A DNA stretch of 64,000 nt from Motacilla alba alba (GCF_015832195.1 NC_052018.1:39809052-39873051), one strand, 5' to 3'; positions 40,396-53,084 are shown, counted from the stretch's first letter. Made by a program: numbers and translations. Notes: generated from the letters alone by a model not told the origin.

Positions 40396-41122
40396 CTGGC
40401 TGTGAGGTGGTTGGAGCACAACTGCCGCTACCAATATCTGGATGAACTTCTCCAGTACGTCCGCTTTGGCCTTATGGATGTGGATACACTGCATACCGTA
40501 GCTCTCACTCATCCTCTCGTACAAGCCAGTGAAACCGCGACAGCGCTCATTAACGAGGCCTTGGCTTACCACCAGAGCGTCTATGCACAGCCGGTGTGGC
40601 AAACTGCAAGGACAAAGCCTCGCTTCCAGTCAGACACTCTTTATATTATTGGTGGGAAAAAAAGAGAGGTCTGTAAAGTGAAGGAATTGCGATACTTCAA
40701 CCCGGTAGACCAGGAGAACGTTCATATCGCGGGGATCGCTAACTGGAGCGAGCTGGCGCCTATGCCTGTGGGGAGGAGCCACCACTGCGTTGCTGTCATG
40801 GGAGACTTTCTTTTTGTAGCTGGTGGAGAGGTAGAGCACTCCACGGGGCGCACGTGCGCCGTGAGGACTGTCTGTCGATACGACCCCCGCACTAACTCCT
40901 GGGCGGAGATAGCGCCGATGAAGAACTGCCGGGAACACTTTGTGCTGGGAGCCGTGGACGAGTACCTCTATGCTGTAGGGGGCAGAAACGAATTGCGTCA
41001 AGTGTTGCCCACAGTCGAACGCTACTGCCCCAAGAAGAACAAGTGGACCTTTGTACAGTCCTTTGATCGGTCGCTCTCATGCCATGCGGGATATGTGGTG
41101 GATGGTCTTCTTTGGATATCAG
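40396..41122 (+). CDS. KLHL32: KLHL32 coding exon (BACK end, kelch blades 1-4)
   Basis: This is the largest in-window exon, with 242 codons plus one nucleotide (residues 210-451 and the first base of Gly452). It opens LAVRWLEHNCRYQYLDEL, the end of the BACK domain, through the hydrophobic DTLHTVALTHPLVQ segment. The kelch propeller starts near residue 286 (FQSDTLYIIGG). Di-glycine kelch signatures are visible at IIGG (about 293-296), VAGG (350-353), AVGG (402-405) and the split ISGG (450-453). The conserved Tyr/Trp positions are in RYDPRTNSWAEI and RYCPKKNKWTFV. Donor is 'gtagaa', phase 1. CpG content is clearly higher than in the adjacent introns. In KLHL proteins this domain binds the ubiquitination substrate. 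Confidence 0.97.
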
Positions 41123-41469
41123 GTAGAAAACGTTTCACACAGTTTGAGGTACTAACAAAATACCAGAATACTGTCTTGAATTAAAGTAATAAATCTTTGG
41201 TTTATATGTCATGATAACTTTTCTCTGCAGAGAGGACAAAGAACAGAAGCCTCATTAGAAGTATAGGAGCATAATGTATCTTATGCATTACACTCAGTAC
41301 TTCAGAGCTGCTGATATCATATGTGCTATCTCCAGTTGCCATTCATAAATCACAGTGAACTGGAACGATAATGCACTTTTGGACAAATTTCCCATGATAA
41401 ATTCTGCATGCTTCCTAAAAACAAATGAAAGAGGACATTGTTTCTGTAATATGATCTGGTACTTTTGAC

Positions 41470-41734
41470 AGTCACAGGACCCGAGGGAATGGCCTGAAGT
41501 TGTGTCAGGGGAGGTTTAGGATGGATATCAGGAAAAGGTTCTCCACCCACGGGTTAATTGGGCACTGGAATAGGCTCCCCAGGGAGGTGGTCATAACATC
41601 ACCCTGACAAAGTTCAGGAAGCACTTGGACAACCCTTTCAGGCCCATGGTGTGGTTCCTCAGCCTGTGCAGGGCCTGGAGTTGGACTTCCATGATCCTTG
41701 TGGGTCCCTTCCAACTCAGAATATTCTATGATTC
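41470..41734 (+). repeat. CR1 LINE 3' fragment
   Basis: This is a compact CR1 tail in sense orientation: 'gggaatggcctgaagttgtg', 'caggggaggtttaggatgga', 'ctccccagggaggtggt', then 'gggtcccttccaactcaga' and the canonical 'attctatgattc' end. It inserted about 350 bp after the largest KLHL32 exon. Confidence 0.95.
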
Positions 41735-44321
41735 ACTTATTCCTGATGATGAACTGGAAAATTAGGTCCTTTTTAGCTTGTGTTGTTCCAGGGCTTGAAG
41801 GCAAATGTATGATTTGCTCCCACTTGCTCTTCAGAATATTGAAACATGCTGAGATGACAATTTTTAGAAATGATCCATGGCTCTGTCCATAACAAGTGCA
41901 CAAGGCTCTCTGGATGTAATCATGGCTTTACGGCACAGATAGATGAATGTATAGACCCTATAATCCTAAAAGAACGTGTCATGTGCAACTGAGTCTTTAG
42001 TTGTTGTGTTCCATTGATGGGGGTGGGAGGATTTAGTTACCTCAGTCCTTGCAGTGGGTATTAGTTATTTTGGAATACTGCTGATGCTGTCCACAGAAGA
42101 TTTGACATAAAAATATTCCCCCTGTACTAAGAGGTGTGCCACGGAAGGTAATATAGTTATAATATTTATTAAGGAAGCTAATGAGTAAATGGGGCCAGCC
42201 CTTGAGGTAAATGTTCAGTGATTGGCATCTTCACCATAGATACCCTCTAGGGATTTTAATATGGTCTGGAATGCCTGTGGTGAAAGGATGGAATATGAAT
42301 GGAAGATTAAGTTAGCTTCTTAGGCCTGCACTGTGCTTCTCAAAGTGTGTCATTTAGGCTAGCAGATGTACCTTTCTGTCCTATGGATTAAGTGCCTCAT
42401 GGGAATGGATTCCCAAGCATTGGCAGAGGAATTAGCAGGTATCTCTTTTAACACATATGCACTAAAGTCATGAATTACGACTTTGGAATTAAAAGCAGGA
42501 CAGAACACAGCAAATCACCAAGATCCCTGGCAGGAACTTTGGGTCATTTTCTTTAGTGACCATCATTTAGGGAATCTTATAGAGTTTGTGCTGTGTGAAT
42601 CCTGAGGTGAGACCCAGGCAGAGTACAGGAATAGGATTTCTGTGTTAGGCTACCATCTGGGTGTATTCAGAGCATTATCCTGTTTATTCGCTACTTTTCC
42701 TATTTTATTAGCAGAAAGGGATGTGTGTCTGCAGAGGATATTTCAAATACATGGATGTTACTACTGCTGTGTCTTGATTGCTGGTTTTTTTTCTTGTTTT
42801 GTGGTTTACATTTGTCAGTATTTGTGAAGAATAGGACCTTTTAAAAAATGGACTTATGCATTTTCACATAAAATCATTCAATGTGCACTAGAAATCCATC
42901 AGTGTGGTCTTTTCTCCAGTAAATGAAAAAAAGAAATAGTTTTTTGTCTTATTCTTGTGAAAAAACCCACCTAAACAACAAAACAAACAATCAAAACTCA
43001 AGAAAGTATTTGATAGCAGTTTTTAAGTCAAACAAGGGACTGGTTGAAGATTAAATTTATTCTTTCCAGATTTGCTAGGAAAGGGGAAATTATCCTAAAG
43101 CTTAATTCATGTGCCTAGTTATGTAGGTGAAATGCATGCATGCCTGTGTGTTTTAAATTCCACTTTTGTTTAGAAAAAGATGCAGTGTGATACTGTGTTC
43201 AAGGATATGCCTCTAATAGAGCTGTAGAATCAGTGGAAGAGGCAAGTGGAAGCCTACTGGATGAATTATTTAAAACAGAGCAATACAACAAAATATATTT
43301 TATTAGTATTGTTTGATTTATGTTTGAAAAAGCTACCAACAGTGGAATAAGGTAGACACAGCTTTTCATTTTGATAGGTTCTGAGAAAATGCTTAGAAAA
43401 TTTTGAGTTGCTCAACAGGTTATTATAAAGTACAAGAGCACACTTACTGTGCTACACTTCAGTAGATATCGATCTGAATTTTGCCCTCTCACACTGAAAC
43501 CTGGTTGTATTCAATAGACTTATTTTAAAAAGAAAAGTGAATGTAGGTGTAATAACTATACCTAGCTTTCTGTTATTAATTCATTGCTTAGGACCAGAAT
43601 GTAGCTTGTGGTACATGTACATTTAAGGGCAAGGGAATAGTGCAGAGAGATGTTTTATTGTATCATAGTCAGTGCTGGAAAATCCACTGTTCATCATTGA
43701 ATGTAAGATGTTAGCATAAAAGTAATTAGTAATGCAGGAGGGAACCTAATTTTGAAGTATGTGGCCTAAAATTAAGTAATTAAAAAATTAGTCTGAGTTA
43801 GAAATGTTTCTGAGTTGTATCCCTGCTGCTTTTTCTGGGAAATGCAGGTCATCAGCAAAGAGCTCTCAAAGTCAGTCTGCTGCTACCAGCTGGCAAGGGA
43901 ACCATGGAAATGTGCCCAGTTTTTTAGTGAGGGAATAAATTAAATAGTGATAATAAAAGTTTCTAGCCCTTCTATTTGTGGAGAGCATCATCAAAGCTTG
44001 ATCTGCACACTGACCAATTACTTACTCAGTGCCTCTGCTACAGCCCAGTGCCCTCTTAAAGGCTTTGCTGATCAAAAGCTAATTAGGCTTAAGGGATTTC
44101 TATTATTATTGGGATTCATTTTCAGCTTTGCTTTCATGCTCCTTTGGGACAAATATGACAAGGATTCAAAACTAATAGATAATAAAATCATGGCAAAGGC
44201 AGCAGGAAAGGAAAATGGACAAAACAAGCCTCTATATGAGTTTACACACTGGCAATAGTAGGTGGGTGGCTGGTGTTTAGATGACAGAGGGACTCCTAGG
44301 CTGCCACCACCTCTTTGGGGT

Positions 44322-44348
44322 TTTTAATCTGACAGAGGCAGATTAAAA
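44322..44348. repeat. 10-bp inverted repeat (hairpin)
   Basis: The arms 'ttttaatctg' and 'cagattaaaa' are perfect reverse complements around a 7-nt loop. The repeat lies about 180 bp before the ERVL-like LTR. It has no assigned role. Confidence 0.85.
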
Positions 44349-44530
44349 GAGGGAGCCTTTTGCATACTGGAACTAGTCAGTCCCTCTGCTAAGCACAAGT
44401 GGGTTCAGCCCTTGAGTTTTTTGAGCTCCATATTTTCATATTTATGTCATTATTTATTGTTTTTCCCCCACAATCCTCATTTTATTTTATTACTTAAAGA
44501 AAAACAAAACATGAAAAGTTATTAAAATAA

Positions 44531-45122
44531 GGTACTGGTTTCGACTGGGATAGAGTTAATGTTTCTCATAGCAGCTAGTCTGGGCAATGTTTTGGATTTG
44601 TGCTGGAAACACTTCCGGTAACACAGGAATGATTTGGTTATTGCTGAGCAGCGCTTCTACAGAGTGAAGGTGTTTTTTACTTCTCACCCCACCCCACCAG
44701 TGAAGAGACTAGGGATGAGCAAGGGTTTGAAAGGGAACCCAGCCAGAACAGCTGACCTCTGCTGACCGAAGGGATATTCCAGATCGTATGATGTCATGCT
44801 CAGCATATAAAGCTGGGGGAAGAAGGAAGAAATGGGGGTGTTCATAATGGTGATGTTTGACTTCCCAAGTCACCATTATGCTTGATGGATCCCTGCTCTC
44901 CTGGAGACGGCTGAACACTTGCCTGCTCATAGGAAGCAGTGAATTAGTTCCATGTTTTGCTTTGCTTGTGTGCGTGGCTTTTGCTTTACCTCTTAAACTC
45001 TCTTTATCCCAACCCACAAATTTTCTCAGTTTTACTTTTCCAACTGTCTCCCCATCCCGTGCTGGGGGAGTGCACGAGTGGCTGTGTGAGGCTGAGTTGC
45101 TGACTGGGGTTAAACAACAACA
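44531..45122 (+). mobile_element. Solo ERVL-like LTR with 5-bp target-site duplication
   Basis: A 592-bp LTR of a type common in bird genomes: 'gactgggatagagttaat' near the start, then 'ttattgctgagcagc', a TATA box at 44806-44811 and 'ctggagacggctgaacac'. After a degenerate poly(A) signal (cttaaactc) it ends in 'ggggttaaac' and ..CA. The direct flanks 44526-44530 and 45123-45127 are both AATAA. A 5-bp duplication fits class III (ERVL) integration. The first base is G instead of the expected T. No internal retroviral region is present, so this is a solo LTR left by recombination. It is sense-oriented in a KLHL32 intron. Confidence 0.88.
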
Positions 45123-48100
45123 AATAAGTTCTCTGTACTGACATTGCATTGGGTAGATGGCTTGGAAATTTTATAGAAAGGTGATTCTTCCAGGCCCCGG
45201 CTAACATCTGGTGCCATGACCAATTTCACAAACGAATTGCATGCCGCAATGCTTGTAAAGTGAAGTATTTCAGTGAAAGAAGAACTAAGTACACTAAACA
45301 CTTTGGAGTTCAACATGACTAACAATCACTGTCTATAAAAGCGGGGAGATATTTTCCATAAGAGCGAGGACTTGAACTGTGCCCATTTCCCAGCATCCTC
45401 TGTGGAGTGCACATGCAAATCTGGAGACCTCCTTTTCTATCCACGTTAACCTTCCTTCATCAATATAGGTCTAGTGCCCCTGGGGACATTCAGGGACAGG
45501 GAACCTCTGCCAGGCATTCCAGCTCTGGGCCATTCCTGCACCTGCATCTTGGGCTAATGACACTTCCCCTTGCCTTAGGTGCTCCAGAGATTAGCACATG
45601 AAAAGTCTTGTTTAAAACAAAGTGTTACACTGGTGTTTTGCAGAGGTCCAAGTTGTCTGACCCTAAGTGTGTCAGCTAAAATAACATCTTGACATGCACA
45701 TAGATACTCAGCTTGGGGGAAGGAGATAAGCCATCCCTGTAAAGTTGCTTTGTACTTAATACAGGAGATATTTTTTTTTTTTCAAAATTCAAGATTCATT
45801 CTTTTGGTTTTTATACTGTTGTTTTGGTTTTTTTTTTCCCTAATGGTGGAGATTTTGACTGAGGAAATTATGGTGATAATGTATCTTGAAGAAGAATTAT
45901 TCTGAGTTTGTGAGTGATTTGGGATGAAAAGTATGACCTTACTATCAGTATGCTGTTGTGAAGTGAAGAATTTTTCCTCAGGAAATTTTTCTATTTTATG
46001 AAAAATAGATCTGGGATAATAGGAGTTTACAGAATCCATCCAAATCAAGTCTTACAGTGCAGCTGGCACAGGATTTACTGGAAATGGGAGGTTAACAAAT
46101 GCCTAAAAATTGCCTTAGTGGCCCAGTCTAAGTCTCTAATTGTTCCATATCTATACAGACTTCATTTTTACTGTATTTGAATGAATGGTCTCACACCTTT
46201 CAGTAACAGGACATTATTGATTTGATGCCATTGATTCTGCTTAGATTGAATGTAAACATCCAGCTTTAATTATTTAAACAAAGCTAGGGCTTGTGCCCCT
46301 CTTGTTTGTGGCTCGATTGCATCTGGAGTCAAAGAGCACCAAGCAGAGCTGCTGTTGGGGTCTTCCAGGGGACTCCTTACCTTGGGAGAATGTGCTCCAG
46401 CTCAGCTGTCCTCACTGCACCTTTGCTGGCTGCAGTAAGAGGCAGCAGGTTTGCTTTGCATGTTGAGGAAGGATTATCTTGTGTTTAACACACAGACACC
46501 TAAGAGAGGAGAGATTTCTGTTTTAAAATAGCAGAGCACCTTAGGGTACGTGTCGTGAGTTTCTATATACTCCCTGGATTTGCTGGAAGGAGCACACATG
46601 GGAGCTCTTTGCCAACATGTAGTTTTACACATCTACACATCTCCCAGTGAACTCAGATTCCTCGCGCTTGGGGACCGTGGGGAGAGTTGTGATATTTTCT
46701 GGGGGATTTGGATTGGATCCGATTTCTCAAGTCATATGGGGACCTTGCTAGGCCACATTATAAATGTGGCTTATAAAGTATCATTGAGGAAAATATTGAA
46801 TCTACTGCCTCCTACCCTTCTCTTTTTAGAAGTGTGTCTTGAAGGTGTTTCTCGATGTGGTTTGTGGAGTGTTTGGGAGGACTGTAATAATTCGAACTGT
46901 TTATCAAGTGTGGAAAAGGGATGGACGAGGTATGTTTTGGAATCCTTGAGCAATTTCCTCATGTAGAGGGGCACTGTTGCATGAGTTGGGAATTTACAGG
47001 TCTTGGAAGGCTTAAAAAGCAACATTTACAGCCTACAAGGGAGTGAAAGACAGTTATTGTGGCAGTGTAAAAACATTGTGAGCCCATGGGTTGGATGACG
47101 GACTTTCCATGAGGGTGTGCTCCTGTGTGTAAGAGCAAAAAAGACAGTCTTGTCCTGAGTGTACTCCTTGCCTCCTAGGAAATGGAATCCTCAAAGCAAG
47201 CTGCTCATGTAAAGTAGTGTAATCATCCCTCTGTGTACAAAACCAGCAAAATGCTGACCAGACTGTAAATTTTCTGTCATTTAACCAGACAGACATTTTT
47301 TTTCTCTTTCTCTAACTGTTGGGTTACTACCACATTAGCTGTTATTTCTTGACATCAAATTTAATAGCATAGTCTGTATTTTTAACTACTTTCTCTCATT
47401 ATGATGGCTCTCTATCCTCTCATTTCCTCATAGAAAACACAACAGAGAAGTGTAAGAAATTCTCTCAGAACTACCCCATTTATTTTCTGAGAAAGTATGT
47501 ATTATTTTTAGTACCATTTAAACTCTTTTCCCCCTTCTTTTCTTATTTTTAAGAGACATATGGCTGCTCTTTCGGCCTTTCCCAGCTGTCTGTAGTATTT
47601 AAAAAAAAAATAGTTCAAGAGGACATTGCAAACTTGTTAAATCTGAATTTTGGCAGAAAATTTTAAACTTTTGCTATAGCACTTCAAAGTTAGAAGGAAC
47701 TAGAGTTTGAAAATTGATGCAGATATAAGATGGCATATTTAATGACAGATGTATCTATAGAAACCTGTTAAGATGCAGATTATCCCCCTGGGGAGGGGAG
47801 ATCAAAACTGCCAATCTATAAAATATACTTGTTAGGGGAAGGCATGGAATCTATCTCTGCGAGCACTTTGATTGCAGGGGACAGTGTAGCAGCATGTGGC
47901 ATCATAACCTAAGAGCAGACAAATCAGCTTGATGACTTTCAAAGCCAAGAATACTGCTGGAGGCAAGGGTACTCCAGTCTAGAAGAAATTAAAACATATA
48001 GAGACTGTTATTAATTCCAGATCTATTTTTGTGTAGTCAAATCTGTATGCAAATCCTTAGCATCTCATTTTGGCAGATTAATCTAAAAGTGAAGAGCGGT

Positions 48101-48883
48101 ATGTGAAGGGAATGTAATGATAAAACACCAGAGATGAGCAATATTGCAGGGGAAAAGATGTGTGTACTTGATGCGAGGGGCCCTTTGTGAAGAGAAGGAA
48201 ATAATTTTGCTTATTTTATTACTTTATGAGGAAACATCTCTTCTTCCTTCACATCTTTCCCCCCAAATTAAGGCGCCCTTTCAGAATGGAAACGTATGAC
48301 CCAAAATTGAGTTTCAAATGTGTCTCCTCTAGTTTAACATTCTGGAGGTAATAATCCAAATAACTATGATTTTTATTTTTCAAAGTACTAATCTGATGTC
48401 TCATTTTAGACATTGTGCTGGGAGTCAAATAACTATATGTAAAAAAAAAATCAAATTACAAAACAGATATTAGAAAAGATTGTTTTATCTGTCTGGCTGA
48501 TGACCACTAGGAATGTGAAGGCTGCACAGCAGTGTAGAGACAAATAATAGATTGTGAGATCAGACACAGGAGCAGTCTTTGCTTTTTAATGCCTGTTCTT
48601 GTGTGTGCATTGCACATGTGCTGTGATGGGCAGGGTGTGGCGCAGTGTGATGGAAACAGTTTGGAGAGGCTGCCTCTCATCCCAGCTATCCCTTACCCTG
48701 TGAGTGTCTCTGAGCTGGGAGTTTGGGCTGCCATCCCTCTGGAGGTGCCTAGCACAGGCTGGGCTTGCCGAGATGCACCCAAGTAGCAGCATCATTTCTC
48801 CTTGCTGCTGCAGTTGAAGAAAAGACTCTAAAATAGATACATTTATAATTTCTGCTATGGATTCTTGGCCCCACTCAAGTTTC

Positions 48884-48911
48884 TTTGAGTCAGAGGGTTT
48901 GAGTCAGAGGG
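48884..48911. repeat. 14-bp tandem repeat, 2 copies
   Basis: The unit 'tttgagtcagaggg' occurs twice in tandem. A third partial copy, 'ggtcagagggt', is found at 48929-48939. It is a small intronic duplication. Confidence 0.9.
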
Positions 48912-50626
48912 TCAGGGTGAGTTTTTTTGGTCAGAGGGTAATTCTTTCTCAGCAAGTAGCTCAGCCCAGTAGGAGCAGATCAGCAGGTAAAACCTTGGCA
49001 CCAAGTTCTCTGTGTTTACTCCATGTACCTTTCACATTTTTTGCTTTGGGCTAGGTTTGTTCTGGTCCTCTGGCTCAAATGTTCCCAGTGCTCAGATGGT
49101 ACGAAGCCAAAAGACCAGTTATTATTTTGCACCTTTATGCTGCCATTAGGAACTGGAGCATGGCTGGTGCACATCTGGAACAGAGCTTCTGGTTTAGCTT
49201 GAATGCACACCAGTCCCAGCCTACAGCCTGAAATGACATGGGGGAAGTGGCAGAGTTGCTTCAAAATCACAATATGGCTCTAAACCAAAATGCTGCCCTC
49301 AGCCTAGCTGGTGGCTGGCAAAATGAGAATTCTCCAGCACAGAGCTTGGGGATAAAAGGGAAGAAACCAACCCAGCAACCTTAGCAGGACTGGGCCATAG
49401 CTCAGCCAGCAGGAAGGAATATAAGTCACTGTGTTGCTGTCCTGGCTGAAACAGGGCATGCCCTGACATAAAGGGAAGCATCAACAGAATGAAATGTAAT
49501 AAGAAGAAAGTTCTTCCTCTCATTGCTGTGGATTTTGTCCACTTTTGGTATGGGCCATTAAAACTGTAATATATAGTTTGTCTGTTACAATGAGTGTCAC
49601 TGGTGTGTGGCCACTGTCATGCCCTAGTTCTGCCCAGACCTCGTGGCAGGATGAAGGTGAGCCACAGCTTGCAGGCATTATTTCTGATTCCATCTTCCCA
49701 TGGGCCCAGTGGGGTGATAGGGGAGGACTGGGAACTGGGGCAGTGCTGCAGTGACACCATGTCCTCAGAAGGCTTGAGCACATTCAAAAACATGTTTGCA
49801 CAGGTAAGATTGCAGACTGAAGAAGTTTTCCATGTTTACTTAGTGAAATTTGCCATTTAAAGCAAAACAAGAAGAGGATGATTAGCTATTAAATGTCTGT
49901 TTACTGTGTTGAGGTAAACAGCTGGTTTGCATCATCTGCTTGGGTCAGAGTCTATTCTGAGCTTTTCTGAGGTGCTTAACACTATGATTTTCTGACCATT
50001 ATTGAAAAGTAAGTGGTAGGGCTGTTTCTGGTCACTGTGGAGGAACCTTCCAACCTAAGTTTACAACTAAATAAGATGTTTTCTACAGTACAAACTAAGT
50101 ACAGAATTTCTTTCAAATGTATAGATAAGCACAGTTGCACAGGCTTGAATGTTGCTTTTAAGTGGCAGTGGTATCCCCTGCCAAGTTTTTGGTAAGGCAG
50201 TGCTTCTCTCTGACCTCTTCTTCACATTGATGCAAGCCCACCTCCTCCTCTTTTAAACCCTGTCACACACTGTACGTTCCATGGAACACGAATGGGTTTT
50301 ATCTTTGTGTCTTGGTGTAGGCTGAATGCATGGTTATGTATAAAGAGATCCATTTTTTACTCATTTTTGGCCCATAGAATTAGCTCTATAAAGGAAGTGT
50401 ATGGGGGCTGTTTATTGATGCTGTTCTGTGTTGCTGTATGTTTGACAAATGGGGCTGCTTTTTCCTTGTAACCAGATTAAGTGCAGTGAAATGTAAGCAG
50501 AAGTGGTGGTATGTAATGTAATTATTATCTGCAGATGAACTCTAGAACTGTTTATTTTGCTGTACCTGATCATGGTCCTGGCTTTGCCTATATGAAAAAA
50601 TGTAACCTGTATAAACTCTTTTATAG

Positions 50627-50685
50627 GAGGAGTAACAAATACTGCACAATATCAAAATAGACTCATGGTCTATGATCCTAAGCAG
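50627..50685 (+). CDS. KLHL32: KLHL32 coding exon, 59 bp (kelch)
   Basis: A small exon between 'ttatag' and 'gtgagt'. Its first two bases complete the codon for Gly452 begun in the previous exon. The following 19 codons read GVTNTAQYQNRLMVYDPKQ (residues 453-471). This completes the ISGG kelch signature of blade 4 and carries the VYDP motif before the conserved Trp in the next exon. The junctions are phase 1 in and phase 0 out, so skipping it alone would shift the frame. It is identified by the exact join to both neighbours and by the KLHL32-specific sequence. Confidence 0.95.
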
Positions 50686-53084
50686 GTGAGTATCTGTGTT
50701 ATTATATGTTTTGTTTTGCTTCAAACAGATCTCTTGGCAAATACGAAAAGATTTTGTAAGGCTAAAAGTGCTGACCATTGGAATTAGTGGTTTTTTAAGT
50801 TCACTTTGTACTGATGTGTGAGTTTAACAGTTTGATGGAGACCCTGACAACTTACTATGTTTTTTAAGCCTGTAGGAATTAGAAACATCCTAGGATAAAT
50901 ACAGAAATGTGCTTTAAATCCCTTGTATTTATCTGTATTTCTTTTTATTTTTCTTTTTTTTTTTTTGTAATCCAGCAGCCCTGGGCAATGTATACTCAAA
51001 GTCAGTGTTCCAAAACCACTCCTTGTCATTGGCATTTCTGTTTTGAATTGCATATATGGGCCTTTTTGTTTCCTGAATACTTTGAGAACTGTACTACCTG
51101 GCCGTGACTTACTCTGCTGACTGCAAGGGTGCCTATCATTTCATTACCCAAGCACCTAAAATATCTTTTAGGGATTATTTCATACATAATGTATGTGTTT
51201 TGATTAGGTTAGCACGGCTCAGTAACCATTTCAGAGGGTTAGGACATGGTCATGCCCTCTTGCTTGTATTAGGAATTAAAAGTCCTAAGCTTGCAATCAG
51301 AGCTGCATAGCCTGATTTACACCCACGTGAAAGAGTATTGACTTTTCTGATTGTAGGATAGGGGTTTTGATTGCTGTATTTGGAACAAAATTGTGCCAGG
51401 AGATACTTCTATATGGTTTCCACTGACTATTTAAAGCATAGCACATATGAGGCCTGAAGCAGAAAGCAGGAGATGACACACCTCCCTCATTCTTTTCGAG
51501 GTGAAGTTTTGTCATTGACTACAACAAATGCTGACTGTCCTAAATCCAAGTAGCAATTACAGGCAGCAATCTTACTTTGCTTGTGAGGGGGACACGTATT
51601 TGGATACCCTGTCTCTATTGTGTACCTTTCACTTGGGATTCTTTGCTTGCTGATGTGAAAGTTGCACCCCAAAGGTGCTGGGGCCGCCTCAGGGTACCGT
51701 GCTGATGGCGAGGAGCCTGGCGTGGCGCGTGAAGAGTTACAGAGGAATTGTGCACTTGCATTCTTCAAACGACGTCTGTTTCGTGTTTGTACACACAAGC
51801 TCTTTTTAAAAATTCTGCTGGCATATTGTTTACGGTGGGTACTGGAAACCATCACATCTGCTTGCATCTCGCACGGAATCTCAATAGCTCCATCACGCAG
51901 CCCCGGCGCCTGCTCCTGCGCGGGGCCTTTGTGGCGAGTCGATAATGCCTGCCATCTGCCACCGAGCACACAGCTACCTGCCAGCAAGCCGGCTGCGCTG
52001 ACCTCTGCTTCCCCACCGCTGATTAGTATTCACACACCGCCTTATTAGAAATGACCCTGCCAGGCCCCTCTGTTTCCCTGCCTTTGCAGTGCTTTGAGGC
52101 TCACCTGGCAGGCACTGCAGTGAAGGAAGCTAAAGATATAATCAGGGGATGCAGGCAGGCTTTGCAAAGCAGATGGTGTCTATAGTCTGGTGTTAAGAGA
52201 CTGGACTACTAATGCAAACATTAATGCCTAATATTCAACTATTACACATTGAAATGTATAGCTATATATTGTGGAGGTTAAAAGGCAGAAGGCTTAGAGA
52301 CTCTGGAGTTGCTGCACGTGTATCACAAAAAATTTCTTCAGGGATTTTTAACTTCCTCCACTTAAATTAATCTTATCCCTTACCAGGTTGTTTGATTTGG
52401 TAGGCATAGCAGGAGCAATTGTTTTCTCAGGTATAAAATACTCTGATTTAATCTCTTGTCTTCCATGTCTTCCTGCCTCTCCCCTAAACAGGTGAAATTC
52501 TTGAATACTGTTAATGAGTAAGAAAAATATGCAAAAGGTTGGAACTTTGTAAGTTGCCACAAATAAAGGGTTGACAAACCAAATGAATCATTTGAGAAGA
52601 TTCTTTAGGAAATTATTTTTCCTGTTGCTTTATTCCCCAAGGATAAGATCAAATAAGCTTCTGAATAACAAAAGGCAGAAGAATCTCTGTTCTCACATAA
52701 CAGAGCTCATTGGTACAGATAATTTTAGCACTGTATACAAAGGAGGCATTTAATAGTCTGGTTTAAGGAGAATTTGCTACTGTGTTATAAAGGGGAAAAA
52801 AAGACCTTTGAAACCTGATGAGCTAGAAAAAAAAAAAAATAGAGCAAGAAATTCCATTAAATTAATGAACTTAAATGTGAGAATTATAAACCATGTGTTG
52901 GAAGTCCACTATCCTTATTCAGTGTTACAACCAATGCACATGTCTAGCATATGACCAGAACCAGTATATGCAATTGTGGTTCCTGACCAAGGGGAAGAGG
53001 AAGCCAGTACTGTTCTGCTGTTCATTGCACTAGCACTGTAGGTGTGCTTTTGAGCAGTGCTAGACAAGCTCTGTCTCTTTGCAG
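50686..53084 (+). other. KLHL32: KLHL32 intron, 2.4 kb, with CpG-rich block
   Basis: GT at 50686, pyrimidine-rich 'ctctgtctctttgcag' acceptor. A GC- and CpG-rich block fills about 51660-52050. The rest is AT-rich with a short A run near 52830. No mobile element is recognised. Confidence 0.92.
51661..52050. promoter_or_regulatory. Candidate intronic CpG-rich regulatory block
   Basis: By eye about two dozen CpG dinucleotides fall in about 400 bp, against almost none in neighbouring intron sequence. It includes 'ggcgtggcgcgtgaag', 'ccccggcgcctgctcctgcg' and a forkhead-like 'attgtttacgg'. No convincing coding frame or splice sites bound it. Possible roles are an enhancer, an alternative promoter or a methylation-protected island; none is shown by sequence alone. 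Confidence 0.4.

Larger units (their letters stand above)
41123..50626 (+). other. KLHL32: KLHL32 intron, 9.5 kb
   Basis: GT at 41123, 'ttatag' acceptor at 50621-50626. It holds a sense CR1 at 41470, an inverted repeat at 44322, a solo ERVL-like LTR at 44531 and a 14-bp tandem repeat at 48884. The rest is unique AT-rich sequence without a credible exon. Confidence 0.9.

Noticed and set aside
39874..40602. 242-codon minus-strand open frame, the longest antisense frame near the kelch exon
   Set aside because: About 200 bp of it is the antisense shadow of the exon at 40396, and the rest is ordinary intron. The protein resembles no family and has low-complexity ends.
44322..44348. Hairpin plus T-rich side as an intrinsic terminator
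   Set aside because: Intrinsic terminators are a bacterial feature; this is a vertebrate intron.
44709..45149. 146-codon minus-strand frame
   Set aside because: It lies almost entirely inside the ERVL-like LTR and is antisense to it; LTRs of this kind do not encode proteins there.
49545..49860. Overlapping open frames on both strands with a 'caggtaag' donor-like site
   Set aside because: An exon was considered because of the donor. No suitable acceptor or recognised protein was found, and it does not fit the KLHL32 frame.
51487..51987. 166-codon minus-strand frame over the CpG-rich block
   Set aside because: GC-rich DNA has few stops. The protein shows no domain, and both strands have comparable open frames here, as expected for non-coding GC-rich sequence.
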